The notes beneath the pieces were generated by a model. The model was given only the letters and a program-made list of their open reading frames with translations, was not told the origin of the DNA and made no database searches. A DNA stretch of 64,000 nucleotides from Cavenderia fasciculata (taxonomy: Eukaryota; Evosea; Eumycetozoa; Acytosteliales; Cavenderiaceae): the NCBI RefSeq assembly GCF_000203815.1, contig NW_004457737.1, forward strand, positions 124,001 through 188,000. Reading direction: 5' to 3'. Positions 12,849-24,270 of the stretch are shown piece after piece (the stretch's first letter is position 1; every line of letters begins with the position of its first letter). The position numbers and the translations under genes are program-made.

Positions 12849-13512
12849 GAATGAATGGATATTAAATTGATTATATTAAATTGATTATTAAGTTATTATT
12901 ATAATTATTGTCTATAAAATAAATAAATAAGAAAAGAAATAATAATATTAATAATAAATATGATTGGGTTTGGGGATGGTCACAGTAGTACTGTTGTGTT
13001 TTATTTGATTGTGATTGATTTATTTGGATGGTGTTTAAATTTTATATATAATGCATTAACCGCCACTTCAAACACCACCCAATGAAATTAATCAATCAGG
13101 TTGAAGACAACCAACCACACACCCCAATTTAATAAATGTGGTAACTGATCAATGATGGGGGTCTACAATACATCAAAATCATGTGATTGATAGGTTTTTA
13201 TAACACTTCACGCCACCAATGCATTGTTAATTAAGTTTTGTTTGTTTGTCTCTAAATTCCTACCCTATATGAGGTGGCTTATTTCGATTTAGATTCGAAA
13301 CCACCTCATCGATCACAAAACAATTTTTTTGCGATCGCCATCGAAAACACAAAACTAACTCTTTGCTCTTTGGGTTTCTCTCTCGTCGTCCTTCATCGTA
13401 AACCTCCTCACTACTCCTCATTCCTCATTGCGTAGTACGCTTGTACAACTGTATTTATATATTAGTAACAGATATAGATATCGATAGATAGATAGATAGA
13501 TAGATTACAAAA
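12849..13512. other. Divergent promoter between LIM and vWA genes
   Basis: The LIM gene leaves to the left and the vWA gene to the right, so this 0.66 kb holds both promoters. It contains A/T tracts, several Y-rich blocks near 13370-13420, and a short GATA run just before the vWA start codon. No coding region is supported. A clear dyad at 13271-13307 is listed separately. Confidence 0.65.
13271..13307. promoter_or_regulatory. Inverted repeat in the divergent promoter
   Basis: The left arm GAGGTGG (13271-13277) plus TTTCGA (13282-13287) is complementary to TCGAAA (13295-13300) plus CCACCTC (13301-13307). Apart from a four-base bulge CTTA in the left arm, 13 bases pair over a 7-base loop. The G/C-rich arms stand out from their surroundings. 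It could be a binding site for a dimeric regulator or a hairpin in a leader RNA; neither can be shown from sequence. Confidence 0.5.
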
Positions 13513-13546
13513 ATGACACACAATCCTATGCCGTTGCCTCCTGGTC

Positions 13547-13645
<99 letters not shown>

Positions 13646-15570
13646 ATCAATACCCTCCTCAACAGCAACAAGGTGTTGTTCCTTCTCAACAACAATACTA
13701 TCAATATCCTCCTCAATATCCTCAACAACAGCAACAACCTGCTTCTGCTGCTGCTGGTTACCCCCCTCAATACCAACAACAACAATACTATGCTCCTCCA
13801 CAACAACAACAAGCCTATCCAACAGTTCAACCAATTTCACCACCACCAAGTCAACAATTACCACAAAGACCTCCACAATACCCTCAACAACAACAATACT
13901 ATGCTCCACCTCAATATCCTCAACAACAGCAACAACCTCCTGCTGGTGCCTATCCACCTCAATACCCTCAACAGCAACCAACTCAAAAGGTTGCTCCTCC
14001 ACAATACCCACAACAGCAACAACCACCTGCTGCTGCTTCTGCTGTCGGTGCATATCCACCTCAACAATACCCTCAACCACAACAACCACCTGCTGCTGCT
14101 GCAGGTGCATATCCACCTCAATACCCTCCAACTCAACAACAACAAGCCAAACCAGACAGACCCCCACAATATCCACAACAGCAACAATATTATGCTCCTC
14201 AACAATACCCTCCAACTCAACAACCACAAACCCAACAATACCCTCCTACTAACCAACAACCACAACAACAACAACAACCACCACAAGCCTATCCAACAGT
14301 TCAACCAGTTACTCCACCTCAATACCCACAACAACAACAACAACAACCTACTGCAGCTGGGGCATATCCACCTCAATACCCTCCAACTCAAAAACCAGCC
14401 CCAACTCAATACTCTCCACCTCCCCAACAACAACAACCAACTCCACAATATCCATATCAATATCCTCAACAACCACAACAACCACAACAACCACAAGCCT
14501 ATCCAACAGTACAACCAATTGCACCTCCACCATCGGTCAATCAACCTAGACCACCTCCATATCCACAACAAGGATCACAATATCCACAACAACAACCATA
14601 TCAATATCAACAACAAGAACCAACCCAACAACAACAACAACAAGCCTATCCAACAGTACAACCAATTGCACCTCCACCATCGACAACATTAAAATCACCT
14701 GTTTTCCCACCACAACAACCACAAATGCCACCACCTACTACTGTATCACAACCACCAACGACCAACCTATCTATATCAACTGAATTACCACCACCAGTTG
14801 ATTGGAAGACTACATTTGCAAGACAAGAAAGCTCCCCATCTATAGGAGCACTTAGTACAATGCATAGACAATCTGCCATGTTGGACAAACAAATGATTGA
14901 ACTTTCATTCAACGAACAACAGCAACAACCGGATGAAGACACCAAAGATGAAAAGATGTTAAATTTCTTTTCACATTTGAATGGATCAAAATTCAGCAAG
15001 AGAAACTATACCATCATTGTTGACAAGAGTGGTAGTATGGCAGGTTCCAATTGGAAGGATGTTCAAAAAGCACTTCAAGTCATCATTCCATACATCTGTG
15101 AAAAGATTGTTGACTTGACAGGTGTCTCTGTCTACTTTTTCTCATCTCCCACCAAAAAGGGACATTCATTCTATGAAGCTGTCAGAACGATTGAACAAAC
15201 CAATGAACTATTTACCACCGAGAAGCCATCTGGTACAACTGATTTGGCAGGTGTGCTAAAACAATGCTTCCATAGACACGTTGAAAAGAAATTACATCCA
15301 GAGTCTATACTCGTTGTGACCGATGGTATTCCAGACAGCAGAAACGACGTTAGATCTGAATTGATCAAAATGGCTAAACAAATGCAATCACCAACCGATT
15401 TGGATATTAGTATCGTTCAAGTAGGCGATGATATAAAAGCTGCCAAATTCCTCAAAGAAATTAAAACCTATCTTGAAGATACCGATCACTATTCAATGCT
15501 TGATACTCTATCACTACATGAAGTTCAAGGTTTGGCTCTTCATGAATTATTAATTAAATCAATTGAATAA
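13513..15570 (+). CDS. vWA-domain protein with polyQ and Pro/Gln/Tyr-rich N-terminus
   Basis: A single exon of 685 residues. After MTHNPMPLPPG comes a run of 33 Gln, then about 380 residues of imperfect repeats built from YPPQYPQQQQ and QAYPTVQPI. The C-terminal ~190 residues form a von Willebrand A domain: the MIDAS DKSGS sits near residue 503, the Thr in SGTTD and the Asp in VTDG complete the metal site, so metal-dependent ligand binding is likely retained. There is no signal peptide or membrane segment, so it is presumably intracellular. The Pro/Tyr/Gln repeats resemble prion-like or phase-separating tails, and the AYPTVQPI unit recurs five times. Cellular role unknown. Confidence 0.85.
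13546..13644 (+). repeat. (CAA)33 tract coding for polyglutamine
   Basis: Thirty-three consecutive CAA codons encode Gln with no CAG interruption, followed by many shorter CAA runs in the same exon. The purity suggests a length-variable tract. Confidence 0.97.
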
Positions 15571-15742
15571 AATTAAAAATAAAGACGGAAATGTTAAATT
15601 AAATTAACCATACAAACAAGATAGTTTAGATAAGAATAGACTTATTGATCTTTGATGCCATTATAATTATAATCTAAATCTATTTATTTTTAAAATTTTA
15701 TATTTATACCTCTCAAACTAATTATATGTATTTACAAAGTAT

Positions 15743-16184
15743 CTATATAGTTATTACATTCATCAAAAACTCTATTGATGATGTATCGTTTTGAAGCAGT
15801 TGTTGTTGGTGTTTTCTTATCATGACCAATTGTAAATTTAAAGGAAATTTGTGACTTTGTGATTGTTGTACAGATTCCAATGTCATCTCTGGCAAGTATA
15901 ATTTACCAGAACAAATAAATTTAAGATTGGAATGACTCAAATCATCATTTTGATCAAATAACTCTATAAAAAATAAAGATAAATAAAAAAGAAAGATAAA
16001 TTAATCAATAGTAATTGCTGTGAATTAATTATTTTAGGTATAATCTTCATCTATATGTACCTTTTGGTTTAGATAGTATTAAATGGTTGATTACATGACT
16101 AAGAGTATTGGTTCCATCAAAAGACAATAATAATTGTTTGGTTGATGATACTATAATCCTAATAGTTATTTTATTATCGTTCAT
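15743..16184 (-). pseudogene. C-terminally truncated copy of the ubiquitin-like-domain gene
   Basis: Two exons, 16184-16061 and 15963-15743, give only 114 residues. They match the neighbouring gene at 16592-17874 almost codon for codon through the ubiquitin-like domain: same first exon length (124 nt), same phase-1 intron, MNDNKITIRII in both. After NLQLVMIRKHQQQLLQ the copy diverges (DTSSIEFLMNVITI) and stops, where the parent continues for about 250 residues. The upstream DNA is also duplicated. The retained frame and intact splice sites mean it could still make a short ubiquitin-like protein. Called a pseudogene because three quarters of the parent protein is missing, but a functional short form is an open alternative. 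Confidence 0.65.
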
Positions 16185-16591
16185 TAAATAGAATAGAATA
16201 GATTCTAGAATATATATGGTTTGTTGGTCAGAATTATATTAATTTATGACATTTATCTCTTTCTTTCTCTGCTGTTGATAAAACACGATATTGACAATAG
16301 CCACCATCAATAATTATTTCATTCTCCTCACTCCCCCCCCAAATACCATCCATACCTATCACACACACACACTGGGCGAACTGATTGACTGACTGATTGT
16401 ATAAATAGAGTTTTTTTGTCTTCTCACTTTTTACTATTTCTCTCTCTCTCCAGGATAGTGAGTACAAGATATAATATCTGTCATATGATCTCATCTAATT
16501 CGAAAGTCTTTATTATTAATTCCTCCAATAGTGATTATGCAGGGATGGTCAATCCTTGATTGCCTTATAAAAACAACCAACAAGATTAGTT
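16185..16591. other. Duplicated upstream region between the two ubiquitin-like genes
   Basis: This stretch matches the region upstream of the full-length gene: GGTCAGAATTATATTA occurs at 16217-16232 and again near 17918, and AATTCGAAA plus TTAATTCCTCCAA recurs at 16498-16530 and 18051-18078. It is therefore the duplicated promoter of the truncated copy plus a short junction. A minus-strand ORF at 16234-16494 is a chance reading. Confidence 0.6.
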
Positions 16592-17240
16592 TTATTGATT
16601 TGATAATCCAACAGTCGAATTATTCCTTGATCCCATTGTAAATTGATTTGGTGGATTTAAATGATTTAAATATAAATAAAGTAATAATTCTATTTGTTGA
16701 CATGTTAAATTACCTCCAATATCTGAATTACTATTATTACTTGTACCGCTACTACTATTATTATTATTATTACTATAATTTTCATGAGATAATAAAGATT
16801 CAATTGGTTGTTGATTATTTATACCTTTAACCATTCTATAAAGTTGATTAAATTTAAATTCATCAAATATAGGTGATAGATGACTTGTGTTCAAATTTAC
16901 ATATTGTTTGGTTAATTCTTTTACTCTTTTTTAAAAAAATAAAAGAATGATTAAATTACATTAATTATTTTTGATTATCAAAAATATAAAAGCATCAAAT
17001 GCTAGATGATAACATACTCTTGATAACTACCATGAGGACATTCTATATCTTGAGCATCACAAGTAAATAAATAAAAAACGATTCTAAATTGAATTAAATC
17101 TACCCTTTGTTCCAAGTTGCTAGAATCCATTCCAAATTGATCTGATAATATTTTACTAAATCTTTGAATTGGAAATCTTTCATCACTTCCAACTCCACCA
17201 ACATTATCATTGGAGTTTTCAAAAGAAGAAGAAGAAGAAA

Positions 17241-17276
<36 letters not shown>

Positions 17277-17874
17277 GATCTACTCCACCCCGTCTTTGTA
17301 ACATAAATCTCCAAAAAGAATGTAAAAATCTTGATAGGAAATTTAAAGAGACTGTATAATTTGTATCTTGTTTTGATTGAAATATTGTGTTTATATGTCT
17401 TGCTTCATCTTGGTCATAGATACAACCATGAAAATGATTTAATTCCTCTATAGATAATTCATCAACAAGAGTATCTATTGACGTATCGGTTTGAGCTCTT
17501 TGTTGTTGTTGTTGTTGTGGTTGTCGCCTAGTCAACACCAATTGTAAATTTAAAGGTAATTTGTTACTTTGTGATTGTTGTACAGATTCCAATGTCATCT
17601 CTGGTAAATACAATTTACCAGAATAAATAAATTCAAGATTGGAATGATTCAAATCTTCATTTTGATCAAATAACTCTAATAATAAAAGATACATAGATTA
17701 ATATTAATTGAAACAATTTCTCTTTATTCTTATTGTTGAAAATACTATACCTTTTGGTTTAGATTCTATTAAATGGTTGATTACATGACTAAGAGTATTT
17801 GATTTATCAAATGATAATAATAATTGTTTGGTTGATGATAGTATAATCCTAATTGTTATTTTATTATCATTCAT
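16592..17874 (-). CDS. Ubiquitin-like-domain protein, 371 residues
   Basis: Three exons, 17874-17751, 17675-17018 and 16925-16592. Residues 1 to about 75 look like a ubiquitin fold: KITIRIILSS, a helix LSHVINHLIES, then LEFIYSGKLYLPEMTLES, a typical ubiquitin beta-strand pattern (IYSGKLY resembling the IFAGKQL region). There is no C-terminal diglycine, so it is a domain and not a modifier. The middle has polyQ runs and a helical stretch (HFHGCIYDQDEARHINTIF); the C-terminal exon is Asn/Ser-rich and ends in a hydrophobic LLLYLYLNHLNPPNQF segment. The layout recalls Dsc3/TMUB-type ubiquitin-like membrane proteins, but I cannot establish that family. The last acceptor (AAAAAAG, 16926) is A-rich and the weakest join. 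Confidence 0.7.
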
Positions 17875-17884
17875 TATAAATAGG

Positions 17885-17915
<31 letters not shown>

Positions 17916-18495
17916 TTAGGTCAGAATTATATTACATTCTTTTATCTCTCCTCATACACCAATAATTATTATTATTCACCCAAACCACCCACCACACCCA
18001 TCCACACTGGTTGACTGAAAGTAGAGTACTTAATGATGATCACTCCCTCAATTCGAAATTCATTTTAATTCCTCCAAAAGCGATCATGGCATTGATCGAG
18101 TTGGGTAATTCTATAAGTGAATTCTTTGATCAAAAAAACCCTAAATAATAATAATATTGTATTTTAATATTATTAAAGTGGTATGTATCATTGTGGGTTG
18201 ATCCTCCCTCCTTGTGGGTGCAACCTTTTTTGATGTGGGCAGGCGAGATTGAAATTTTGAACCAACGGTTTTAGCTATTTTAGGGAAACACATTTTATCC
18301 CAAATAACTGTGAAATGAGATGACATTGAGGATGTTGTTGGCTTTGAACATCACAATATAAAACAGTATTTGACCATCAACATTTTTATTTCATCACTTG
18401 TTAAATATTTGTTTTATTTAATAATTATAAATATAAATATATAAATATATAAATAGCTTTGCTGTATCATCAATAATATTATTTTTATTAAAAAG
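17875..18495. other. Intergenic region between ubiquitin-like gene and tetraspan array
   Basis: It contains a GATA microsatellite (17884-17916), the parent copy of the duplicated promoter, and two ACCCACAA motifs on the minus strand near 18186 and 18208. The segment at 18252-18340 is similar to 19335-19430, which lies upstream of the second tetraspan gene, so the duplication that built the array included upstream DNA. No coding region is supported. Confidence 0.6.
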
Positions 18496-19274
18496 ATGGG
18501 TTCCAAAATATTAACATTTTCTTCGATTGCCTTGTTTGTCATTTCACTTGTTTTGTTGACCGTTGGTTTTTCATGTATGATCATACCATCGATCATCGTT
18601 GTGATGAGTAATTTAGTAATATTGACCAACTACTAATCAATTCTAATTTCAATTTTAAATAGCCTATTGGTACAAGACCACATCATTTCAGAATAGTGAC
18701 ATCCAATTTTATATCAAATACAACAAGGAAAAAGTGGTAAATAATGAAGAAGACTATAGCTCCACTCAAGATTGGTACGACCAAGACAACAGAAAGAATG
18801 AAAAGAAAACCTACAATATTGCCCTCGCCTTTGATGTCTTGGCTTGGATCGTTACCATTCTAGTGATTGGTCTTTTACTCGTGTCACTCAAAGTTTCCAA
18901 CAAATTGGTCAAATTCCTTACTATTGGTCTCAGTATCCTCTCTTTGATTTTCATCATCATCTCGTTTGGTTCTTTTACCCGATTACCAAATGCTCTCCTC
19001 CAAGATGTCAAGGACCAAGGTTTTTCTGGTTGCGCCGATAAAGATTATTGTTCAAAATTCCTTAATGGAAAACACAATGGGTATGTACATCCTAAACAAA
19101 AACTTTTTAATTTAATACCAACTTTTTTAATTTAATTCTTTTTTTTTTCTTTTTCTTTTTCATTATCTTTTTCTCTTTTGTAGCCCATCAGTTGGATGGA
19201 GTGTAGTTGTTGCATCTATGCTTTTTACCTTTGGAGGTATCATTTTATCAACTTTTACTCTACTCAAATATTAA
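18496..19274 (+). CDS. Small four-pass membrane protein, array copy 1
   Basis: Exons 18496-18574, 18663-19080 and 19184-19274 give 195 residues. Hydrophobic helices lie at about residues 7-26, 85-108, 113-135 and 170-190, with a long first loop (YWYKTTSFQNSD onward) and a second loop holding the pair CADKDYC. The topology resembles the PMP22/claudin/tetraspan group, but the W-GLW-C-C claudin motif and the CCG tetraspanin motif are absent. The first intron starts right after VGFS, and reading through it stays open for a while, so unspliced readings should be ignored. Exon 1 and the first 26 intron bases are identical to copy 2. Function unknown; membrane location is inferred from hydropathy. 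Confidence 0.8.
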
Positions 19275-19539
19275 TATTAAATCATAATAATCATTTTAAA
19301 TCAATCAACCAAATTTATTTTTTGATCGGATTGAAAAAACCAACAGTCGCAATTTTAGCTTTATTAGGAAAAAAAAACTTAATTCCAAAAAATCGAATGA
19401 GCTGACGTCGCCGAGGATGTTGAGTTTTCCCTTGTACAAAATTGGTGAGGGCCCTCATTCATCACATTGTTTATTTTTCATCACTGTTATTTTTATATAT
19501 AGTTTTTATAAATATAGATTAGCTTAGCTGTATTACAAG

Positions 19540-20345
19540 ATGGGTTCCAAAATATTAACATTTTCTTCGATTGCCTTGTTTGTCATTTCACTTGTTTTGT
19601 TGACCGTTGGTTTTTCATGTATGATCATACCATCGATCATCGTTTCAGTACAACTAACTAATCAATTTATTGATCAACTACTAACTTTCATCAATCTATT
19701 TTCCCTCCTCTTGACTTTTCATCTATTTATTTTATATATATAGCCTATTGGTACGTCTACGAATCAAGAATAGACAGTGACACCAAAATTTATATCAAAT
19801 ACAACAAGGAAAAGATTGTAGATGAAGATAGAGAGACTAGCTACACTCAAGACTGGAGCGACCAAGACGACAGAAAGAATGAAAAGAAAACCTACAATAT
19901 TGCCCTCGCCTTTGATGTCTTGGCTTGGATCGTTACCATTCTAGTGATTGGTCTTTTACTCGTGTCACTCAAAGTTTCCAACAAATTGGTCAAATTCCTC
20001 ACTATTGGTCTCAGTATCCTCTCTTTGATTTTCATCATCATCTCGTTTGGTTCTTTTACCAAATTACCAGATGCTATCGACCAAGATATCAAGGACAGAA
20101 ACTTAATTTGTAATGATGATATATGTGAAAAATTCCTCAATGGAAGTTCTAATGGGTATGTACATAAATAATAATAATAATCCAACAATGCATCTCACAA
20201 AAAGCTCTGACCTATTTAATTCTTTTTTTTCTTTTTCTCTTCTTCTTTTTTTAGCCCATCAGTTGGATGGAGTGTAGTTGTTGCATCTATGCTTTTTACC
20301 TTTGGAGGTATCCTTATTTCAGCTTTTACTCTCCTCAAACACTAA
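19540..20345 (+). CDS. Small four-pass membrane protein, array copy 2
   Basis: Exons 19540-19618, 19744-20155 and 20255-20345 give 193 residues with the same intron positions and phases as copy 1. Transmembrane helices and their DNA are almost identical to copy 1 (from AATGAAAAGAAAACC onward only scattered changes), while the first loop (YWYVYESRIDSDTKIYI) and the Cys-bearing second loop (CNDDICEKFL) differ clearly. It ends FTLLKH where copy 1 ends FTLLKY. Recent duplication or gene conversion of the membrane part is likely. Confidence 0.8.
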
Positions 20346-20570
20346 ATCAACATATAAATAAAACAACAATCAATAAACATAAACGAAATGATCTACCTAT
20401 CTATTTATCATCATGTGACCCTTTTTTGTTTACTACTTTTCTAGTGATGCCCTCATCCCGCATTTTTTTTCTTCAAAAAAAAAAAAATCTTCGAAAAAAA
20501 AACTATATGTTTGTTTCGATATACAATGTGATCATCGTTTTTTTTTTTGTTTTTATTCCAGCCATCAAAT

Positions 20571-21274
20571 ATGTCAACCAAATTTAAAGCTATCTCTGTT
20601 GTTCTCTTTTCAGTTAGTTTTGTACTTTTAATTGTTGCCTTTTCACAATATTGGTATAGAACATCGTATGAGATCGATGGAACCAAAACGATCATCTACA
20701 CAAAGTACAACAAAGAAAATGTGCACGTAGAGACTGGATCTTCAACTTCGACGCGCGCCAGAGATTGGAACAACCAGAAATATAGAACAAACGAAAAGAA
20801 GGCATACAATATTGCGTTGGCATTGGATGTACTAGCCTTTGTATTCATTACCTTTACTATGGGTCTTTTACTTTTCTCGTTTAGAGTTGCTGCCACCAAA
20901 CTCATCAAAGTGATGACTATTATCCTCGCATTCGTCTCGCTAGCATTTACAATCATTGGCTTATCTGTCTTTGCACAGTTGCCAAGTTATATCAAACAAG
21001 ATCGCGAAGACAACCGTTCTCTATGTGACGAGCAATGTGATGATTTCATTGGTAGTATGGATGCCAACGACACCCATTTTGCGTAAGAAAGAGGATAGAA
21101 AAAAAAAAGAAAAAGAAAAAGGTGATAAAACTTAAACTAACATTATTCTCTTCACTCTCTCTCTCTCTCTCTCTCCCTTTCTCTAGTCCATATGTAAGTT
21201 GGGCAATGATGGTAGTATCAATGTTGTTCACTGCTGGTGGTATAGTTGTTTCTATCATTGGTTATAACAAATAA
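20571..21274 (+). CDS. Small four-pass membrane protein, array copy 3 (diverged)
   Basis: Two exons, 20571-21082 and 21187-21274, give 199 residues. Copy 3 lacks the first intron of copies 1 and 2; its sequence runs straight through VAFSQYWYRT where the others are split after VGFS. The shared pattern (YNKEN, RTNEKKAYNIALALDVLA, LFTAGGI near the end, and the Cys pair CDEQC in loop 2) shows common descent, but identity is far lower than between copies 1 and 2. The start at 20571 is the first ATG that matches the family N-terminus. Confidence 0.8.
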
Positions 21275-22376
21275 ATAAATAAATAAATAAATAATAATCA
21301 CATGATACTAATACAACTATTAATAGTTTTAAAAAAATATATTGATCTTCAGATTCGGATTAATATCCTCTTCTTTTTCAAATTTAGGGGGGCATAACGG
21401 TCAAAAAAAAAAAATAATGAAATTTAAAAAAAAAAGGCGCCTGTTGCTACCCCCCCCATTTTGGTGAGGACGGTTAAATTTTTTTGTGGTGTTGGTTGTG
21501 CTGCTTGTTTTTTGCTCGCTCAAACTTTCTCTCACTCATAAAAAGTGCTGCTCATTAATTTTTTCCTCATTATTTTTACTAGCTATAACTCTCTCTCTCT
21601 AGTTTCTATGTATGTACTTACAGACTGTGTCTCTCATCAATACAATGCCTCTCAGTATTGTTGTTGAGAGGAAAAATTTAAAAATCCATGTTTTTCCAAT
21701 TGTCTCTATTCTACTCTTGCTCTTGGCTTGTCTGATATGTCATCATCAACAAGTACAACCAAAAATATACAAACCTATACCTATAATTCTAAAAGCAATA
21801 GTTTTATTTGTTTATGTTATTATTAATATCACAAAAAAAAAAATCAACTAATTGTTAGAGCATTGGTTTGTTCTCCAACTTGTGACATTGTATCTCTAAT
21901 TAATAGTTACAACTATCAATCATTTAATCACAATACATTTCTATATTTTCTACTACGACAAACAACAAATAACAACTTTTTACAACTATAGAGATTTGTT
22001 GTTGTGTTTGTAAAAAAAAAAAAAAAAAATAAGAAAATTTCACAAAACCAACTTTTACTTTTTTTTGATTGTTTAAAACTAAAAGGTATAACTATATCTT
22101 ATCAAATGTGATTCCAAAAAGAAGTATATTTGTACTATCTATCCTTCTCTCTCTCTCTCTCTCTCTCTCAACGTGCTTTTATTTTTCTCATATCAACGAG
22201 CAGAGAGGAAAAAAAAAAAAAGTACGTCTCTTTAAATTTTTTTATTATTGTGACGTTTTGAAATTTTTTTGCTGCTGAACTTGTCTCTAACGAAAACTGT
22301 CTCCCCTCTTTTTTTTTTTCCTCCTCTCTCTACGTATAAATTTATATATATAATATTTATTTAGATATTTCAAGTA
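21275..22376. other. Intergenic region before the HMG-box gene
   Basis: About 1.1 kb with no supported gene. It has homopolymer A and T runs, a C8 run near 21453, and CT-rich tracts at 21590-21602, 22146-22170 and 22302-22331 that probably form the HMG-box gene's promoter and leader. An ORF at 21612-21851 is hydrophobic but has no family resemblance and ends in poly-Lys from an A run. Confidence 0.6.
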
Positions 22377-22799
22377 ATGAGCTCAAGTGACGAATCATCA
22401 TCGTCCTCGGAAGAGGAAAAGAAGGTCGTACCAAAGAAGGAGACCAAGGTAAAGAAGACCAAAAAGGACACCAAGACCAAGGCCAAGAAGGAAAGCAAGG
22501 ACAAGAAGAAGAAGAAGAAGAAAGACCCAAATGCCCCACGTCGTTATCTCTCTCCATTCATTTTCTTCTCCAAGGAACACCGTCCAACCATCAAGATTGA
22601 AAATCCAACTGCCAATTTTGGTGAAATTGGTGCCCTCCTCGGCAAGAAGTGGGAAACCGTCACCCCAGAAGACAAGAAGAGATACGAAAAGTTGGCTGCT
22701 GAAGACAAGAAGCGTTGGGAAATGGAAAAGAAGCTCTATGATGAAACCAAAAAGGCCGTCGTCGAATCTGAATCTAGCTCAGACTCTGAATCTGATTAG
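22377..22799 (+). CDS. Single HMG-box chromatin protein (HMGB/Nhp6-like)
   Basis: An intronless gene of 140 residues. An acidic Ser/Asp/Glu start ([14 protein letters not shown]) is followed by a lysine-rich arm, then one HMG box from about residue 50 to 125: [19 protein letters not shown], the Ile/Leu-rich [14 protein letters not shown] helix, and [18 protein letters not shown] short acidic Ser/Asp tail ends the protein. HMGB/Nhp6 proteins bend DNA without sequence preference and loosen nucleosomes. Codon use is biased to GCC, AAG and CTC, unlike the neighbours, which suggests high expression. The box matches the non-sequence-specific class. Confidence 0.95.
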   Translation: MSSSDESSSSSEEEKKVVPKKETKVKKTKKDTKTKAKKESKDKKKKKKKDPNAPRRYLSPFIFFSKEHRPTIKIENPTANFGEIGALLGKKWETVTPEDKKRYEKLAAEDKKRWEMEKKLYDETKKAVVESESSSDSESD

Positions 22800-23336
22800 A
22801 CAATTCAGTCCATCCGCCCGCCAAACTCAATTCCATCCGTCCATTTGCTTTGATAGGTAAATCCCTTTTTTTTTCTTTTTGCCAAATTAAAAAATTCACA
22901 AACAATCTATTTTTTAATACAACATACAACAACAACAAACAAAACAACATATAATATTTCCAAAGAAAGAAATAATGTATATTTCCAACAATCCCCCTTT
23001 TAACAATAAATAAAATCAATAAATTAAAAACTTTTTTTTAAAACCAATCATTTTGTTTAAACATTCCTTGCTATAACTCTTCAATCCTTCATTGTTTTTC
23101 ACGACTCTCTTACGTTTGTAAAATAGATTGCTTGATTGTTTGAGAAATGACCAGGTCAACAGATCTTTATTTAATCTTTAAATAGATTTTTTTTAAATTT
23201 TAGATTATTTTGAGTATGGAAATTTCACAATCCCGATGGTCCCCTAGTTACGATATGGATTTAAGGCATTGCATCAACGCCAATTTAATCATTCACACTT
23301 TTATCATTTATATTTATTTCTTTAAAAAAAAAAAAA
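22800..23336. other. Intergenic region between HMG-box and GH25 genes
   Basis: AT-rich spacer. The first ~60 bases after the HMG-box stop are relatively GC-rich 3' leader sequence. A short G/C-containing block at 23220-23280 precedes the first lysozyme-like gene. No gene is supported. Confidence 0.6.
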
Positions 23337-24069
23337 ATGTACAAACAAATCATATTATTTGTTGTTTTAGTATCAGCCATCTTTGGCCTTTCAAAAGCCA
23401 CTTTGGCTGTTGATATCTCAAGTCAAACTAATACCTCTTCATTTGATTGTCTAAAGTCAAACGGTTATTCTTATGTAATCATTCGTGGTTTAGAAACTGG
23501 TCAACCAGATCCAAATGGCCCTGAATCCATTGAAAATGCTGTAAGTAAATAAATATAAATATAAATGTATTGTTTTTATACTCTTATATTAATATTTGTG
23601 TATACTTGATTTTTAATAATAATAGTGGGATGGTGGTATGACAAAGGTAGATGTTTATGCAGTTCCATGTCCTTTATGTGTAAGTAGTAGTGGTTATGGT
23701 CAGATATTAAGAATGATACAGTCGATCAAGGCTTACAATGTCAAGTTTGGCACTATCTGGCTCGTTGTCCAAGGTGCAGGCTACTGGTCAACCTACCGAG
23801 ATGAAAACCAAGCATTCTTTAAAGATATGATTAACGGTGCCAATACTGATGATTACTCTGTCGGTGTCTACACCTCTGCCTCCCAATGGCAACAAATTAT
23901 GGGTAGTTGGAATGGTGCTGCTTCATACCCACTATGGTATTCAAACTATGATAGCAATCCTTCATTCTCTGACTTTAAACCATTCGGTGGATGGACTAGT
24001 CCAACCATCAAACAATACAACAGTGATCAAATGGTTTGTGAATTGGCTGTTAATCAAAACTACTATTAA
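23337..24069 (+). CDS. Secreted GH25 lysozyme-like protein, copy 1 (probable pseudoenzyme)
   Basis: Exons 23337-23540 and 23626-24069 give 215 residues. A signal peptide (MYKQIILFVVLVSAIFGLS) leads into the GH25 fold: AVDISSQ, QPDPNGPESI, VDVYAVPCPLC, FFKDMI, PLWYSNYDSNPSFSDF and SPTIKQY. GH25 muramidases normally use a D-x-E pair on a central strand; here that strand reads IWLVVQG, so both Asp and Glu are replaced. The first active-site Asp (VDIS) is kept. Expected location is secreted or endolysosomal. Dictyostelids use such lysozymes to digest bacteria, but this copy probably binds peptidoglycan without cleaving it. A tandem paralogue lies 200 bases downstream with the same intron. Confidence 0.85.
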
Positions 24070-24270
24070 AATAGAGAAAACAAATTAGATGATGTCATGT
24101 GCACCACAATCTCCATCGAATAAAATAAAATCAATAAATTTGTTATCGAATCAATTTTGAACAAAAAACAAATATCTATCCTTCTGGAATGGAATCACCT
24201 TGGTATTGCAGATATTCATCTAGGTCATCATTTATTTTTACTTTATTTATTCCTTTTTCTAACAACAAAT

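Noticed and set aside
13526-14571. Minus-strand and shifted ORFs of Val, Leu or Asn repeats opposite the vWA gene
   Set aside because: They are shadows of the CAA/CCT repeats; the plus-strand frame has a real vWA domain with an intact metal site.
16234-16494. 86-residue minus-strand ORF
   Set aside because: Lies in the duplicated promoter of the truncated ubiquitin-like copy and has low-quality composition.
18186-18220. Two minus-strand ACCCACAA motifs like the dictyostelid small-RNA upstream element
   Set aside because: The downstream DNA at the expected distance is plain AT-rich spacer with no stem structure or known RNA motif.
21612-21851. Hydrophobic 79-residue ORF
   Set aside because: No family resemblance, ends in an A-run, and lies in promoter-like DNA with no splice partners.
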